DNA of 33,631 nt, taken from assembly GCF_009765995.1 (NCBI RefSeq), contig NZ_LMUI01000046.1, positions 153,209-186,839 on the forward strand, written 5' to 3'. Position numbers and translations under genes: made by a program. Position 1 is the first letter of the stretch, and each line of letters begins with the position of its first letter. The stretch comes from Methylocapsa sp. S129. GTDB taxonomy: Bacteria; Pseudomonadota; Alphaproteobacteria; Rhizobiales; Beijerinckiaceae. The notes under the pieces are model-generated. The model saw nothing but the letters and a program-made list of their open reading frames with translations. It was not told the DNA's origin and searched no databases. Shown piece by piece: positions 7,336-15,526 of this stretch.

Positions 7336-8020
7336 ATGAGGACGACCAAAGTGCCGGAAACGATCGCCGCCGCAAACGGCACCGGCGAGGACGCCGCCTT
7401 CGGCGCCTTGGCGCCGCCACTCTATCTCTCAAGCAGTTATAGATTCCCCCGGCTTTGATCGGCCCGGGCGCCTATGAATATTCACGCACGAAAAATCCGA
7501 CACGCGATCAACTGGCCGATACGCTCGCGCAGCTGGAGGGCGGCGCGGCCGCTGTTATTACGGCGAGCGGAATGGCGGCCGTCGATCTGGTCCTATCCCG
7601 TCTCCAGCCAGATGATCTCGTCGTCGCGGCATAATTGCTACGGTGGTACCTGCCGGCTGCTCGGCCTGCGCGCCGCCAGGCGTCAGTTCGAGGTGGCGTT
7701 CGTCGACCAGAATGATCCGATTGCGATCGAGGCCGCCTTCGAGCGTATCCCGGCTCTCGTCCTGATCGAGACGCCCAGCAATCCGCTCATGCGCGTCGTC
7801 GATATTTCCGAAATCGCGAGGAGGGCGAAGACAGTCGGCGCCGAGGTCGCCGTCGACAACACTTTCCTCTCGCCCGCCCTTCAGCAGCCGATCACGCTCG
7901 GCGCCGATTTTGTCATTCACTCGACAACCAAATATCTCAACGGTCACTCCGACGTCATCGGCGGCGCCGTCGTTGCTGCGAAAGAGAAGGACGCGGAAGA
8001 CCAGCAGCGCGTCGATTACG
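7336..8020 (+). pseudogene. Cys/Met metabolism PLP enzyme (MetB/methionine gamma-lyase family), frameshifted and 3'-truncated
   Basis: Three consecutive segments in alternating frames together give the first two-thirds of a MetB-family enzyme. Segment one starts at the ATG at 7336 and reaches GALAPPLYLSSSYRF, with a stop at 7456. Segment two has YEYSRTKNPTRDQL and ITASGMAAV, with a stop at 7632. Segment three resumes the first frame at 7630 with HNCYGGTCRLL and IETPSNPLMRVVDI and ends at the PLP-lysine region HSTTKYLNGHSDVIGG. The lysine is intact, but about 150 C-terminal residues expected in the family are missing after ~8020, and two compensating frameshifts break the front. It should be inactive. 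It lies between the NsrR-like gene and the tRNA fragment, where other decay is concentrated. Confidence 0.82.
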
Positions 8021-8483
8021 ACGACTCGGAGCGTTTCTCCCCAGCAGGAAGAGGCGGATCGGAGGAATCTGATGATTTGCCGTGCCGCAGAAGTACCGAA
8101 TGGGATGGAGGTCGGCGCAGCATGATGATCACGGACCAACATCACGTGCCGCCCCAGATCACGGTTCCCTGCTCAGATTTCAGAGACAAATAAACGCTGT
8201 AAAACTATGCGCTCCTCGTAGATTGGTCCAAAATCGGCCGTCGCGTAATCCGTCGTTTTCAGCAGGTTCCTCTCTCAGGCGGCGAGACGAGCGGCCGTCG
8301 ATTGGTCACCTTCCAATGTTTGACGTCGTGATTGCGGCCTTGTCCGCTGAACTTAGCCTGCTGCCGGGAATTATCGGACCGCCAGAGCTGTTTTCATTTG
8401 GAAACGGTTGCCAAGCTATTGAAACTGCTGGAGCCTGTTTTCGTTGTTTTTCCAAACGCACACTGAAATCGTTGGATAATCAA
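8021..8483. other. Decayed intergenic region, no gene recognised
   Basis: About 460 bases separate the truncated PLP enzyme from the tRNA fragment. Open frames in all directions lack recognisable domains, and no C-terminal part of the PLP enzyme can be found. This is consistent with degraded DNA at an island edge. Confidence 0.5.
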
Positions 8484-8533
8484 GCGGATTTTGATTCCGC
8501 CATACGGAGGTTCGAATCCTCCCGCCCCAGCCA
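8484..8533 (+). tRNA. 3' fragment of tRNA-Gln(UUG), attachment-site-like scar
   Basis: The 50 bases fold as the 3' two-thirds of a tRNA: anticodon stem GCGGA/TCCGC with loop TTTTGAT (anticodon TTG, Gln), variable loop CATAC, T-arm GGAGG-TTCGAAT-CCTCC, acceptor 3' strand CGCCCCA, discriminator G and encoded CCA. The matching acceptor 5' strand (TGGGGCG) and the D-arm are absent upstream. A tRNA 3' end duplicated without its 5' half is the usual att product of an integrase acting on a tRNA gene. By that logic the intact gene and the integrated element lie to the left. No integrase is present in the window. Confidence 0.8.
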
Positions 8534-8845
8534 AGCCTCAAGGCTCTGATTTCTTTAGAGAAACGACTTTGCTCTATGATAGTTTCCACGCGTATTTGGA
8601 AAAAATGGAATCCGCTGCCTTTCGGATAAAGTAAGGCCAGAGCTGACCTCTGAGCTCGTAGAACCATGAGAGCGCGAGCTTGGGGGCGGCAACTTCTGCG
8701 ATTGAGCGGCGGGACAAGTCGGCACGCGTCACGGCTTCTCCAGAGACCCGCGCGTCTCTATCGTCTTGACGCGACGCGCCCTACCGGGAGGTAAATATGC
8801 AACGACGGCGACCCTTGGACTGACCGCGTGAAGTGAGCGACAATA
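8534..8845. other. Intergenic leader of the E1 gene
   Basis: This 312-base gap between the tRNA fragment and the 2-oxoglutarate dehydrogenase E1 gene must hold the promoter of that gene. I cannot pick out a convincing -35/-10 pair or a terminator. Confidence 0.4.
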
Positions 8846-11524
8846 ATGAATCTTCCGATTTCCGGCGACAGTTCATTTTTCATGGACCTCTATGCCCGCT
8901 ACCGGAAGGATCCGCAGTCCGTGCCATCCGACTGGATGGTGCATTTCGAAACCCTTGATGGCGGCCCTGTTCGTGGTGAACAGGACGCCTCTTTAGTGGG
9001 TCGGGCGCTCGTTGACGCCTACCGAGCCCATGGTCACCGCGGAGCGCGGCTGGATCCCCTGGATTTGACGGGCAGCGTTGAGGCGCCTGAAATCGCCAAC
9101 GCGAGAGCGCGGATGTCCTCGGCGACAATTGATCTCTCGTTTGCGGGCAAGAAGCTCAGCGTCGCGGGAGAGCGGGCGGACGAGATCCTCCGCAGTGTCT
9201 ATAGCGGCCATGCGGCGCTTGAGGCCGAACACATTGGCGACTCCGTCGATCGGGCCTGGATCTACGAGACTTTTGAAAAGGAACTCTTGTCCGAAGCGGA
9301 CGAAAGAGATCTGGCGCACACCCTGGAGTCCGTTTTACTCGCTGACGAGTTCGAACGCTTCATCAAAACGAAATGGCCCTCCAAGAAACGCTTTGGCGTC
9401 GAGGGCTCGGAATCGTCCATAGTCATCCTCAACGAGATCTTCCGATCGGCCGCGCGCTCGCGTCAGGCGGAGGTTGTTATCGGCGGCATGCATCGGGGGC
9501 GGCTGGCGACGCTCGCAACCGCGCTAGGAAAATCCCTGCCCGCCCTGATTTCGGAGATCAAAGGCCGCGACATCACCGGCGGCGATGCTTTCTATACCGG
9601 CGACGTCCCGTATCACAACGGCCTTGCAGCACGGGTCGAAACAGATTGCGGTCCGCTGGATGTGCGACTGCTGCCGCATCCCTCCCATCTCATCGTGGTC
9701 GCCGCGGTCGCGGCCGGGGCGGCAAGGGCTCGCCAGGAATTGCGGGCCCGTGGAGGAGCGCCAGGGACAGTGCTGCCGTTAATGATGCATACAGATGCCG
9801 CTTTCGCCGGACAGGGGCTGGTGAGCGAGTTGCTTCAACTCGATGGGCTTGAAGGATATACGCCCGGCGGAACCATGCATCTCGTCGTCAACAATCAAAT
9901 CGGGTTCACAACGCTCCCCAGCGAGGGACGCTCGACGCCCTACCCCACCGACATTGGTAAAGCGTACGGAATACCGATTCTTCACGTGAACGGAGATGAC
10001 CCCATCGCGGCGGCCGCGGTCGCACGTGTGGCGCATGCCTGGCAACGGCGAACTGGACGAGGCGTGATCATCGATCTCGTTTGCTACCGTCGCAATGGTC
10101 ATAATGAACTCGACGAGCCCCGATTCACGCAGCCCCGTCCTTACTCGACCATAGAAAAGCACCCGACCTTGCGCGTCCTGTTCACAGAGTTGGTGCACGC
10201 ACGGTCGCGTAAGGCCCTCGATTCAGCGGAGGCGAAGCGCGATCAGTTCGCGCAGCAATTGGCTGAGGCCTACGAAACATGCGACAGACTTAAGCCAAAC
10301 GACGGCGTAGCCGACACTGACGTTTTCCCTGAGATCAATGGCAAACGGACGTCGGAGACGGATGGCGCGACCGGCATTCCCTTGATCAGCCTTTTGGCCA
10401 TCGGGAAAACGATTACGGAGATACCGGACGACTTCACGCCAGACCCGAAGGTCCTCACCTTCGCAAGAGCCCGTCGGGACTCGATTGAAAAGGGCGCTGG
10501 CATCAACATGGCGACCGCAGAAGCGCTGGCTTTCGGAAGTCTACTCGTCGAAGGCACCTCCGTCCGCTTAAGCGGTCAGGATTGCGTTCGCGGCGCCTTT
10601 ACCCAGCGACACCTGGCCTTCCACGACTCGAAGAATGGGCGGGCGGTAATTCTGTTAAAGAATGTCGCTGAGGGCGCCGTTCGTTTCGACGCGATCAACT
10701 CTCCGTTGACCGAATATGGCGTTCTCGCCTTCGAATATGGGATGAGCCTGGCAGATCCCGATAGACTGATTGTTTGGGAAGCCCAGTTCGGCGACTTCCT
10801 GAATGGCGCTCAGATCGCGGTTGATCAGTATATTGTCACCGCCGAGGCGAAATGGAAGATGCAGTCATCGCTTGTGATCGCCCTGCCGCATGGTCTCGAA
10901 GGACAGGGTCCTGACCACTCTTCGGCGCGAATTGAGAGAATTCTGCAAAGTTGCGCCGGAGGGAACATCACAGTCGCCGTGCCCTCAACGCCGGCAAATC
11001 TGTTTCACCTGCTACGGCGTCAGCAGAGAGGCCCCCGCCGGGCCCCTCTGTTCCTGATCACGCCGAAGTCCCTGTTGCGCGAAAAGCATTGCCAGTCGAC
11101 GCTCGCGGACATGGGGCCCGGCACCGCATTTCGACCTGTTATTGTTACGCCCGCTTCGTCGGCATGCATGCGAATCGTATTCTGTTCTGGAAAGATTTTC
11201 TACCCACTCGATGAGCTTCGGCTCCGCGAGAAGCTTGATCACGTCGCTCTTGTTCGTATCGAACAGCTCTATCCATTTCCTTTTGACGAAATCCGAGAAG
11301 TGCTAATCGACCACCCCGACGCTGAACTCGTCTGGTGTCAGGAAGAACCGCGAAACCAGGGCGGATTTTCCTTTGCTTTCGAACAGTTTGTTGAAATCAC
11401 CGGAAAAATCACGCTGCGGTTCGTCGGTAGACCGCCGATGGCGGCGGCCGCCGGCGGCTCGATCGACCGGCATGAAAAGGAGCAGACCGAGATCGTTGCG
11501 AAAGCGCTTGATGGCGACGTCTAG
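8846..11524 (+). CDS. sucA: 2-oxoglutarate dehydrogenase E1 component (orphan sucA)
   Basis: This thiamine-diphosphate-dependent E1 decarboxylates 2-oxoglutarate and passes succinyl to the E2 lipoyl domain. The 892 residues cover the whole family length. The N-terminal E1 segment FFMDLYARYRKDPQSVPSDW is followed by DPL near residue 70, RFGVEGSES (~183), GMHRGRL (~214), TGDVPYHNG (251-259) and DAAFAGQGLV. Then come VVNNQIGFTT, HVNGDDP in the ThDP domain, LCYRRNGHNELDEP-like residues, SGQDCVRGAFTQRH, EAQFGDFLNGAQ and LPHGLEGQGPDHSSARIER. Some normally invariant positions differ: GMAHRGRLN reads GGMHRGRLA, and GQDSGRGTF reads GQDCVRGAF. The ribosome site before 8846 is weak. No sucB, lpd or sucCD is adjacent, so this may be a paralogue beside the usual operon copy. 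Closely related E1-type carboligases cannot be excluded. Confidence 0.88.
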   Translation: MNLPISGDSSFFMDLYARYRKDPQSVPSDWMVHFETLDGGPVRGEQDASLVGRALVDAYRAHGHRGARLDPLDLTGSVEAPEIANARARMSSATIDLSFAGKKLSVAGERADEILRSVYSGHAALEAEHIGDSVDRAWIYETFEKELLSEADERDLAHTLESVLLADEFERFIKTKWPSKKRFGVEGSESSIVILNEIFRSAARSRQAEVVIGGMHRGRLATLATALGKSLPALISEIKGRDITGGDAFYTGDVPYHNGLAARVETDCGPLDVRLLPHPSHLIVVAAVAAGAARARQELRARGGAPGTVLPLMMHTDAAFAGQGLVSELLQLDGLEGYTPGGTMHLVVNNQIGFTTLPSEGRSTPYPTDIGKAYGIPILHVNGDDPIAAAAVARVAHAWQRRTGRGVIIDLVCYRRNGHNELDEPRFTQPRPYSTIEKHPTLRVLFTELVHARSRKALDSAEAKRDQFAQQLAEAYETCDRLKPNDGVADTDVFPEINGKRTSETDGATGIPLISLLAIGKTITEIPDDFTPDPKVLTFARARRDSIEKGAGINMATAEALAFGSLLVEGTSVRLSGQDCVRGAFTQRHLAFHDSKNGRAVILLKNVAEGAVRFDAINSPLTEYGVLAFEYGMSLADPDRLIVWEAQFGDFLNGAQIAVDQYIVTAEAKWKMQSSLVIALPHGLEGQGPDHSSARIERILQSCAGGNITVAVPSTPANLFHLLRRQQRGPRRAPLFLITPKSLLREKHCQSTLADMGPGTAFRPVIVTPASSACMRIVFCSGKIFYPLDELRLREKLDHVALVRIEQLYPFPFDEIREVLIDHPDAELVWCQEEPRNQGGFSFAFEQFVEITGKITLRFVGRPPMAAAAGGSIDRHEKEQTEIVAKALDGDV

Positions 11525-11949
11525 ACCGCGCCTGACAGTTTTCACCTGCTATTTGGCGCGGCCACTTGGCTCTGACGCAACCTCGATGATGCAGCGAGTT
11601 GAAGGCGTACAGGACTGACATTTTCGCGCAGATTTGCGCGCCGTACAGACCATTTGGGCCGCGTCGTCATGGGCCGAGGGCCGGGCGCCAGACCAAAAAG
11701 GCAGCTTGTCATCGTGGATTTACCCCTCATCATCAGAAATGCGTCAGAGCCGTTGCTTGCCCCCCTCCGTTGCCCAAAATATCGGGGGCATGCGATGCTG
11801 ATCGGCTTCAGGACCCCACGCCAAACCACACCTCGCCCTTCACGCCGCGATAGTGGCTTACTTCAACCCCAAAACTGAGCTCAGCGCAAAAATCCATCAG
11901 AGTAGTGTTAGTCTGGCCGCTCCCAACCCCAGCCCAACGGAAACGACCC
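11525..11949. other. Intergenic region, no gene recognised
   Basis: About 425 bases separate the E1 and epimerase genes. A 7-bp stem (11526-11532 with 11555-11561, 22-base loop) directly follows the E1 stop, and a compact hairpin, CGCGCA-GATT-TGCGCG, lies at 11625-11640. Neither has a T-tract, so intrinsic termination is uncertain. Short open frames here have no family features. Confidence 0.45.
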
Positions 11950-12921
11950 ATGTCTCGCGTCGTCATCATCGGTGGAAGCGGCCACGTCGGCACCTATCTC
12001 GTCCCACGCCTCGTCGCCGCAGGATTCGAGGTCGTTTCCGTCAGCCGCGGTGAGCGCGAGCCCTATCAGCCGCACGGCGCCTGGAAATCCGTGCACAAAG
12101 TGTCGCTCTCGCGCGACGAAGAAGAAAGGGCCGGGACGTTCGGCCGCAAAATTAGCGAGTTGCGGCCCGACATCGTCATCGACATGATCTGCTTCACCGA
12201 GCCGAGCGCGCGGCATCTTGTTGAAGCGCTGCGCGGACAGGTGCAACATTTCCTGCACATAGGAACGATCTGGGTGCATGGCCCCAGCGTCGAGGTTCCC
12301 ACCACTGAGATGCAGCCGCGCCGCCCGTTCGGCGAATACGGAATCCAGAAGGCAGGCGTCGAAACCTATCTCCTCGAAATGGCGCGCAAACATTCATTTC
12401 CGGCGACCATCATTCATCCCGGCCATATCGTCGGCCCGGGCTGGGCGCCGCTCAACCCTGCCGGCCATTTCAATCCGCGCGTCTTCACAACGCTGGCTAA
12501 AGGCGAAGAACTTGCCTTGCCGAATTTCGGCTTGGAGACCGTTCATCATGTCCATGCCGACGACGTCGCCCAAATCATCATGGCCGCTATCGCCAATTGG
12601 AGCGCCTCGGTCGGCGAAGCCTTCCACGCCGTCTCGCCCGCCGCCGTGACGCTTCGCGGTTATGCCGAAACGATGGCCGCCTGGTTCGGTCGCGAACCCC
12701 GACTGCGCTATCAGCCGTGGCCGGAATGGAAAGCCGAGCAAAGCGAGCGCGAGGCCGGTCAGACCTACGACCATATCGCCCACAGCCCCAATTGCAGCAT
12801 CGCCAAGGCGCAGCGGAAGCTAGGTTATCAGCCGCGCTATGGCTCGATCGAGGCGGTGTGCGAGTCGGTGCAGTGGCTGATTGAGAAGAGGATGGTCGAA
12901 TGTCAGCTTCCTGATGCCTGA
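11950..12921 (+). CDS. NAD-dependent epimerase/dehydratase family protein (extended SDR)
   Basis: This 323-residue extended short-chain dehydrogenase/reductase begins MSRVVIIGGSGHVGTYL with the nucleotide-binding GGSGHVG at residues 8-14. Catalytic Tyr130 and Lys134 lie in FGEYGIQKAGVE. Later family features are IIHPGHIVGPGW, the substrate-domain HHVHADDVAQIIMAAI and a C-terminal RKLGYQPRYGSIEAV tail. It probably acts on a nucleotide-sugar or a related alcohol/ketone; the substrate cannot be told. The ATG at 11950 is preferred over the upstream in-frame start at 11905 because the Rossmann strand begins immediately after it. The gene stands alone, with no sugar operon around it. Confidence 0.85.
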   Translation: MSRVVIIGGSGHVGTYLVPRLVAAGFEVVSVSRGEREPYQPHGAWKSVHKVSLSRDEEERAGTFGRKISELRPDIVIDMICFTEPSARHLVEALRGQVQHFLHIGTIWVHGPSVEVPTTEMQPRRPFGEYGIQKAGVETYLLEMARKHSFPATIIHPGHIVGPGWAPLNPAGHFNPRVFTTLAKGEELALPNFGLETVHHVHADDVAQIIMAAIANWSASVGEAFHAVSPAAVTLRGYAETMAAWFGREPRLRYQPWPEWKAEQSEREAGQTYDHIAHSPNCSIAKAQRKLGYQPRYGSIEAVCESVQWLIEKRMVECQLPDA

Positions 12922-12962
12922 GGGCACTCAGACGTCAACTCCCCAGTCTCTGGCCAAGCCGA

Positions 12963-13082
12963 TTACCGACCATTCATTACTTCGTCGATGGCTCCGATGA
13001 CACGATCAATCTCCTCGGGTGTTTTGTAATAGACTGGTCCCACTCGAATTCCGCCGCCCCGGTTGTAGACCGGCGCGACGTT
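12963..13082 (-). pseudogene. C-terminal fragment of a class V aminotransferase-like PLP enzyme
   Basis: From the stop TAA at 12963-12965 the leftward frame reads back through NRGGGIRVGPVYYKTPEEI, then DRVIGAIDEVMNGR. This is the typical end of class V aminotransferase / cysteine-desulfurase-like proteins (arginine-glycine strand followed by 'Y-x-T-x-x-E-ID' helix). The match ends within one codon of 13082, exactly where an IS21-like terminal repeat begins, so the rest of the gene was displaced or lost. About 39 residues remain. Confidence 0.6.
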
Positions 13083-13195
13083 TGATCCCCTATCGGCGCC
13101 CAACATTGACCCCACCGCACATCATTTAAACGCCGATGCCCGTTTGAGAATTTCGCGCCACGCAGGGGTCGATTTTGGACGCCGATGGGGATCAA
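13082..13195. mobile_element. Remnant of an IS21-like element: two inverted terminal-type repeats
   Basis: A ~32-bp sequence beginning GGGGTC and containing GCCGAT ends in GATCAA. It occurs on the minus strand at 13114-13082 and again on the plus strand at 13165-13195, differing at three positions and one indel. Repeats of the type 'gggtcaa-ttt-gacgccgat' are common at IS21-family ends. Only ~50 bp lies between the copies, so no transposase remains. The left copy abuts the truncated aminotransferase tail. This is a deletion derivative or nested insertion scar. Confidence 0.5.
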
Positions 13196-13381
13196 TATTC
13201 GAAGCCGAAACACACCCGTATCGACAAAGCCGATTCCATGCAGTTTGACGCCGTCGAAACATATCGGCGCAGCTAATCAATTCCGCCACCGGCCGCGGCG
13301 GCGCATCCTGCCTGATCGAACGGTGCGATCCGTGTCAAGCGAACGCCGACTCTCCTGGAGGCGCAGCCACTCCAGGCGCGC
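13196..13381. other. Intergenic stretch next to the IS scar
   Basis: This is roughly 190 bases with no recognised gene. A leftward frame reads FDGVKLHGIGFVDTGVFRL across 13200-13260, which could be a piece of the interrupted enzyme or of another lost gene. I cannot assign it. Confidence 0.3.
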
Positions 13382-14278
13382 CTATGTCGCGCGACCGTCA
13401 AAACCGGCCATCGCCATACGGAAAATGAGATCGTTGCCGGACATGCAATCGGCCACGAAACGGTCGAAAGCCTCAATGAGCGAAGGCGCGAGAGCCTCGA
13501 CGCCCGCCCGGCCCTTCGACAGCTTGACCAGGCCCATCCCCTCAGCCTCCTGAAGCATGGTGCGGACATGGGTCCTCGAGATTCCGAAACTGCGCGCGAG
13601 GTCGGCGAACGAAAACCGCGCCAGACCGCGGCCATCATGGGTCTGATCAAGTTCGACCAATTTGATCAGCACCATCATACCCGCCTCGCGCGCCATGAAA
13701 TGCATGACCGTCGGGTTGTCCCCCATGAGTTTGGCGGCATAGCCGGACAGGTGGCGCGCCGCTTTGCGCTGGGCCTTCTGGAAGGCGGGATCGTGGCGCA
13801 TCGCCTGGGCATAGCCGGGGTCTGGAAACACAATGTCCAGGGGCGTGTAATAGGCCGCCAGCCAACGATGATCATGGACGAGCATTTTGGCGGTCGGGGT
13901 GAGGATTCGCGCCCGGCGATCCAATCGCGCGGCATGTGCTTCGACATAGCCGGTATCCTTGAAGCGGGCGACAATTTCATCGACCCGGCGCGCGCTGGCG
14001 AGGCCGAATTTTGCCAGCGTCTGATTGAGCAGCCGCATCGTCGGCCAGGTCGCACGGTCCTGTTCTTCGTAACCGGCGTACAGGCAGAGAATATTGAAGA
14101 AAACGAGCGCGCGGCCGAGGTCGTTCAAAAACCGGCTCAAGAACGGATCGTCGTCGTAAAGCTGAAGCATCGCGCGAACCCAGGCCATGCGCGCCTCGGC
14201 GAAGCGCGGTTGCGCGAAAATAGCGCTCGCCGGATGGAAGGGAGGGATTTCAAACTGAGTCTGATCAACGGCCGACAC
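13382..14278 (-). CDS. Protein with two winged-helix DNA-binding domains, putative transcriptional regulator
   Basis: The GTG at 14278 gives 298 residues and has AGAAGGGA about six bases upstream. The longer frame from 14401 adds 41 basic residues and lacks a ribosome site. Two MarR-like winged-helix segments can be seen: one around ATWPTMRLLNQTLAKFGLASARRVDEI, and a clearer one near the C-terminus, FSFADLARSFGISRTHVRTMLQEA followed by GLVKLSKGRAGVEAL. Between them is a mostly helical linker rich in Met and His. No sensor or membrane part is seen. It is divergent from the exported protein and giant adhesin genes and may regulate them, but its own target is unknown. I do not recognise a named family. 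Confidence 0.65.
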   Translation of the reverse strand: MSAVDQTQFEIPPFHPASAIFAQPRFAEARMAWVRAMLQLYDDDPFLSRFLNDLGRALVFFNILCLYAGYEEQDRATWPTMRLLNQTLAKFGLASARRVDEIVARFKDTGYVEAHAARLDRRARILTPTAKMLVHDHRWLAAYYTPLDIVFPDPGYAQAMRHDPAFQKAQRKAARHLSGYAAKLMGDNPTVMHFMAREAGMMVLIKLVELDQTHDGRGLARFSFADLARSFGISRTHVRTMLQEAEGMGLVKLSKGRAGVEALAPSLIEAFDRFVADCMSGNDLIFRMAMAGFDGRAT

Positions 14279-14734
14279 GAGAATCCCTTCTTGCGCCGCG
14301 CCCGGACGCGCTTTGCGAAGCAGCCGGTTGCGTTGTCGTCTCAAGAATTCCTTCGGAGACCGAACGTAACAAAATTTCACGCGGCTGGAAACAGGCCGCA
14401 AGGTTCTGGAAAAACCGACGCCTTCGCGCTCCGCTCACACGGAGCGGACGCGCCGCCGCAAGGCGTTGCCGAGATCAAATCGGCGGCTCAATCCGGGGCC
14501 CTTGTCAGTGAAGGGCTTCACCTTTCCACTCTTCGCAAGAGTAGAACCGCAACGGACGCCAGCGTCTGAATCCACGCAAAAGTTTCCATCCATTAACTTT
14601 GATCTTTGTTTCAATGCAAGAAAATTTCGCTTAATCAAGTGTTAATCGAGCCTATTGGGGGGCGCTGTCAGCCTATATTGGCCGACCGTCCAAGATTTTC
14701 TGTGCGAATTGTGCCGCATCGATATGAGGCGATA
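14279..14734. other. Divergent intergenic region with hairpins
   Basis: This 456-base region lies between the double-winged-helix gene and the exported protein. It contains a perfect hairpin, CGCTCCG-CTCACA-CGGAGCG, at 14427-14446 and a second one, GCCCTT...AAGGGC, at 14498-14516. Sequence from 14585 onward becomes AT-rich and probably holds the rightward promoter. No gene is recognised. Confidence 0.45.
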
Positions 14735-15463
14735 ATGATGTTGCGTTCTGCATTAACCTTGCGGCGCTTATGGCTCGCTGGGTCGATTTTCGTAGCGATT
14801 CTCGGGGCTAGCGAGTCGATTCTGGCCCAAACCGCGGCCGCGGCAGGTAGCGCGACGCCCCCCGCCGCCGCCTCCACCCCCGCAGCTTCAGTCGGCGCCA
14901 CGCCAGCCGCGGATGCGGTCGCTGAGGTCAAGGGGTTCCGCTCCGCGCTTTTCGGCATGGCGGAGGCGGACGTGCGGGCCGCCGCCGCCAAGGATTTCGC
15001 CATTTCTCCCGACGCGATCAAGAGCGGACAGAACGCGATTGAGCATACCCAAGTTCTGACCCTGAAAGCGGCCGACGTCTTGCCCGAAGGCGGCAGCGCG
15101 GAAGTCGCTTATGTACTTGGCTACAAAACCAAGAAGCTCATCCAGGTCAACATCTCCTGGTCGAAGGCGACGGACGACAAGCTGACGCCGGAGCGCCTGA
15201 CGGCGAACGCCGAGACGCTGCGCGCCTATTTCCTCGGAGCTGGCTACAAGGCCGACACGATCGTCAATAACGCGCCGATGAACAACGGCGTTTTGCTGTT
15301 TCGCGGCGCCGATAGTTCCGGGCGCACGACGGCGCTGCTGCTGCAGGGCTCGTTCACCGGCGACAAGGAGCAGCGCACGCTGTCGCCCACCAACGTCAAC
15401 CTCTTCTACCTCGCCGACGCCAAGAACCCGGACATCTATCGCGTGCAGCCTGGGAAGTTTTAA
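14735..15463 (+). CDS. Exported protein of unknown function preceding the giant adhesin
   Basis: This 242-residue protein has a clear signal peptide (basic start MMLRSALTLRR, hydrophobic WLAGSIFVAILGA, likely cleavage ILA|QT after residue 31). An Ala/Thr/Pro-rich linker to about residue 65 is followed by a compact domain beginning GFRSALFGMAEADVRAAAAKDF and ending NLFYLADAKNPDIYRVQPGKF. The ATG at 14735 is chosen because GAGG lies six bases upstream and the signal peptide begins there. The domain has regular alternating strands (VAYVLGYKTKKLIQVNISW; GVLLFRGADSSGRTTALLL) and no cysteine, so it is probably a periplasmic or outer-envelope soluble domain. The family is not recognised. The next gene starts 63 bases later on the same strand, so co-transcription is likely. 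Confidence 0.75.
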   Translation: MMLRSALTLRRLWLAGSIFVAILGASESILAQTAAAAGSATPPAAASTPAASVGATPAADAVAEVKGFRSALFGMAEADVRAAAAKDFAISPDAIKSGQNAIEHTQVLTLKAADVLPEGGSAEVAYVLGYKTKKLIQVNISWSKATDDKLTPERLTANAETLRAYFLGAGYKADTIVNNAPMNNGVLLFRGADSSGRTTALLLQGSFTGDKEQRTLSPTNVNLFYLADAKNPDIYRVQPGKF

Positions 15464-15526
15464 TCGAAGCGTAAGGGATCCGACCTCCGGAGCTGAGTTC
15501 GCCAGCGCGTCAAAGGGAAAACGACA

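Noticed and set aside
8416-8667. A minus-strand 83-codon frame containing GWGGRIRTSVWRNQNPL
   Set aside because: This is the well-known spurious translation across the antisense of a tRNA 3' end, here the tRNA-Gln fragment.
11526-11561. CCGCGCC...GGCGCGG stem just after the E1 gene as a terminator
   Set aside because: The loop is 22 bases and no T-tract follows, so intrinsic termination is not supported.
11599-11878. Two short overlapping plus-strand frames between the E1 and epimerase genes
   Set aside because: No ribosome sites, domain features or reliable codon pattern; the region is better left as intergenic.
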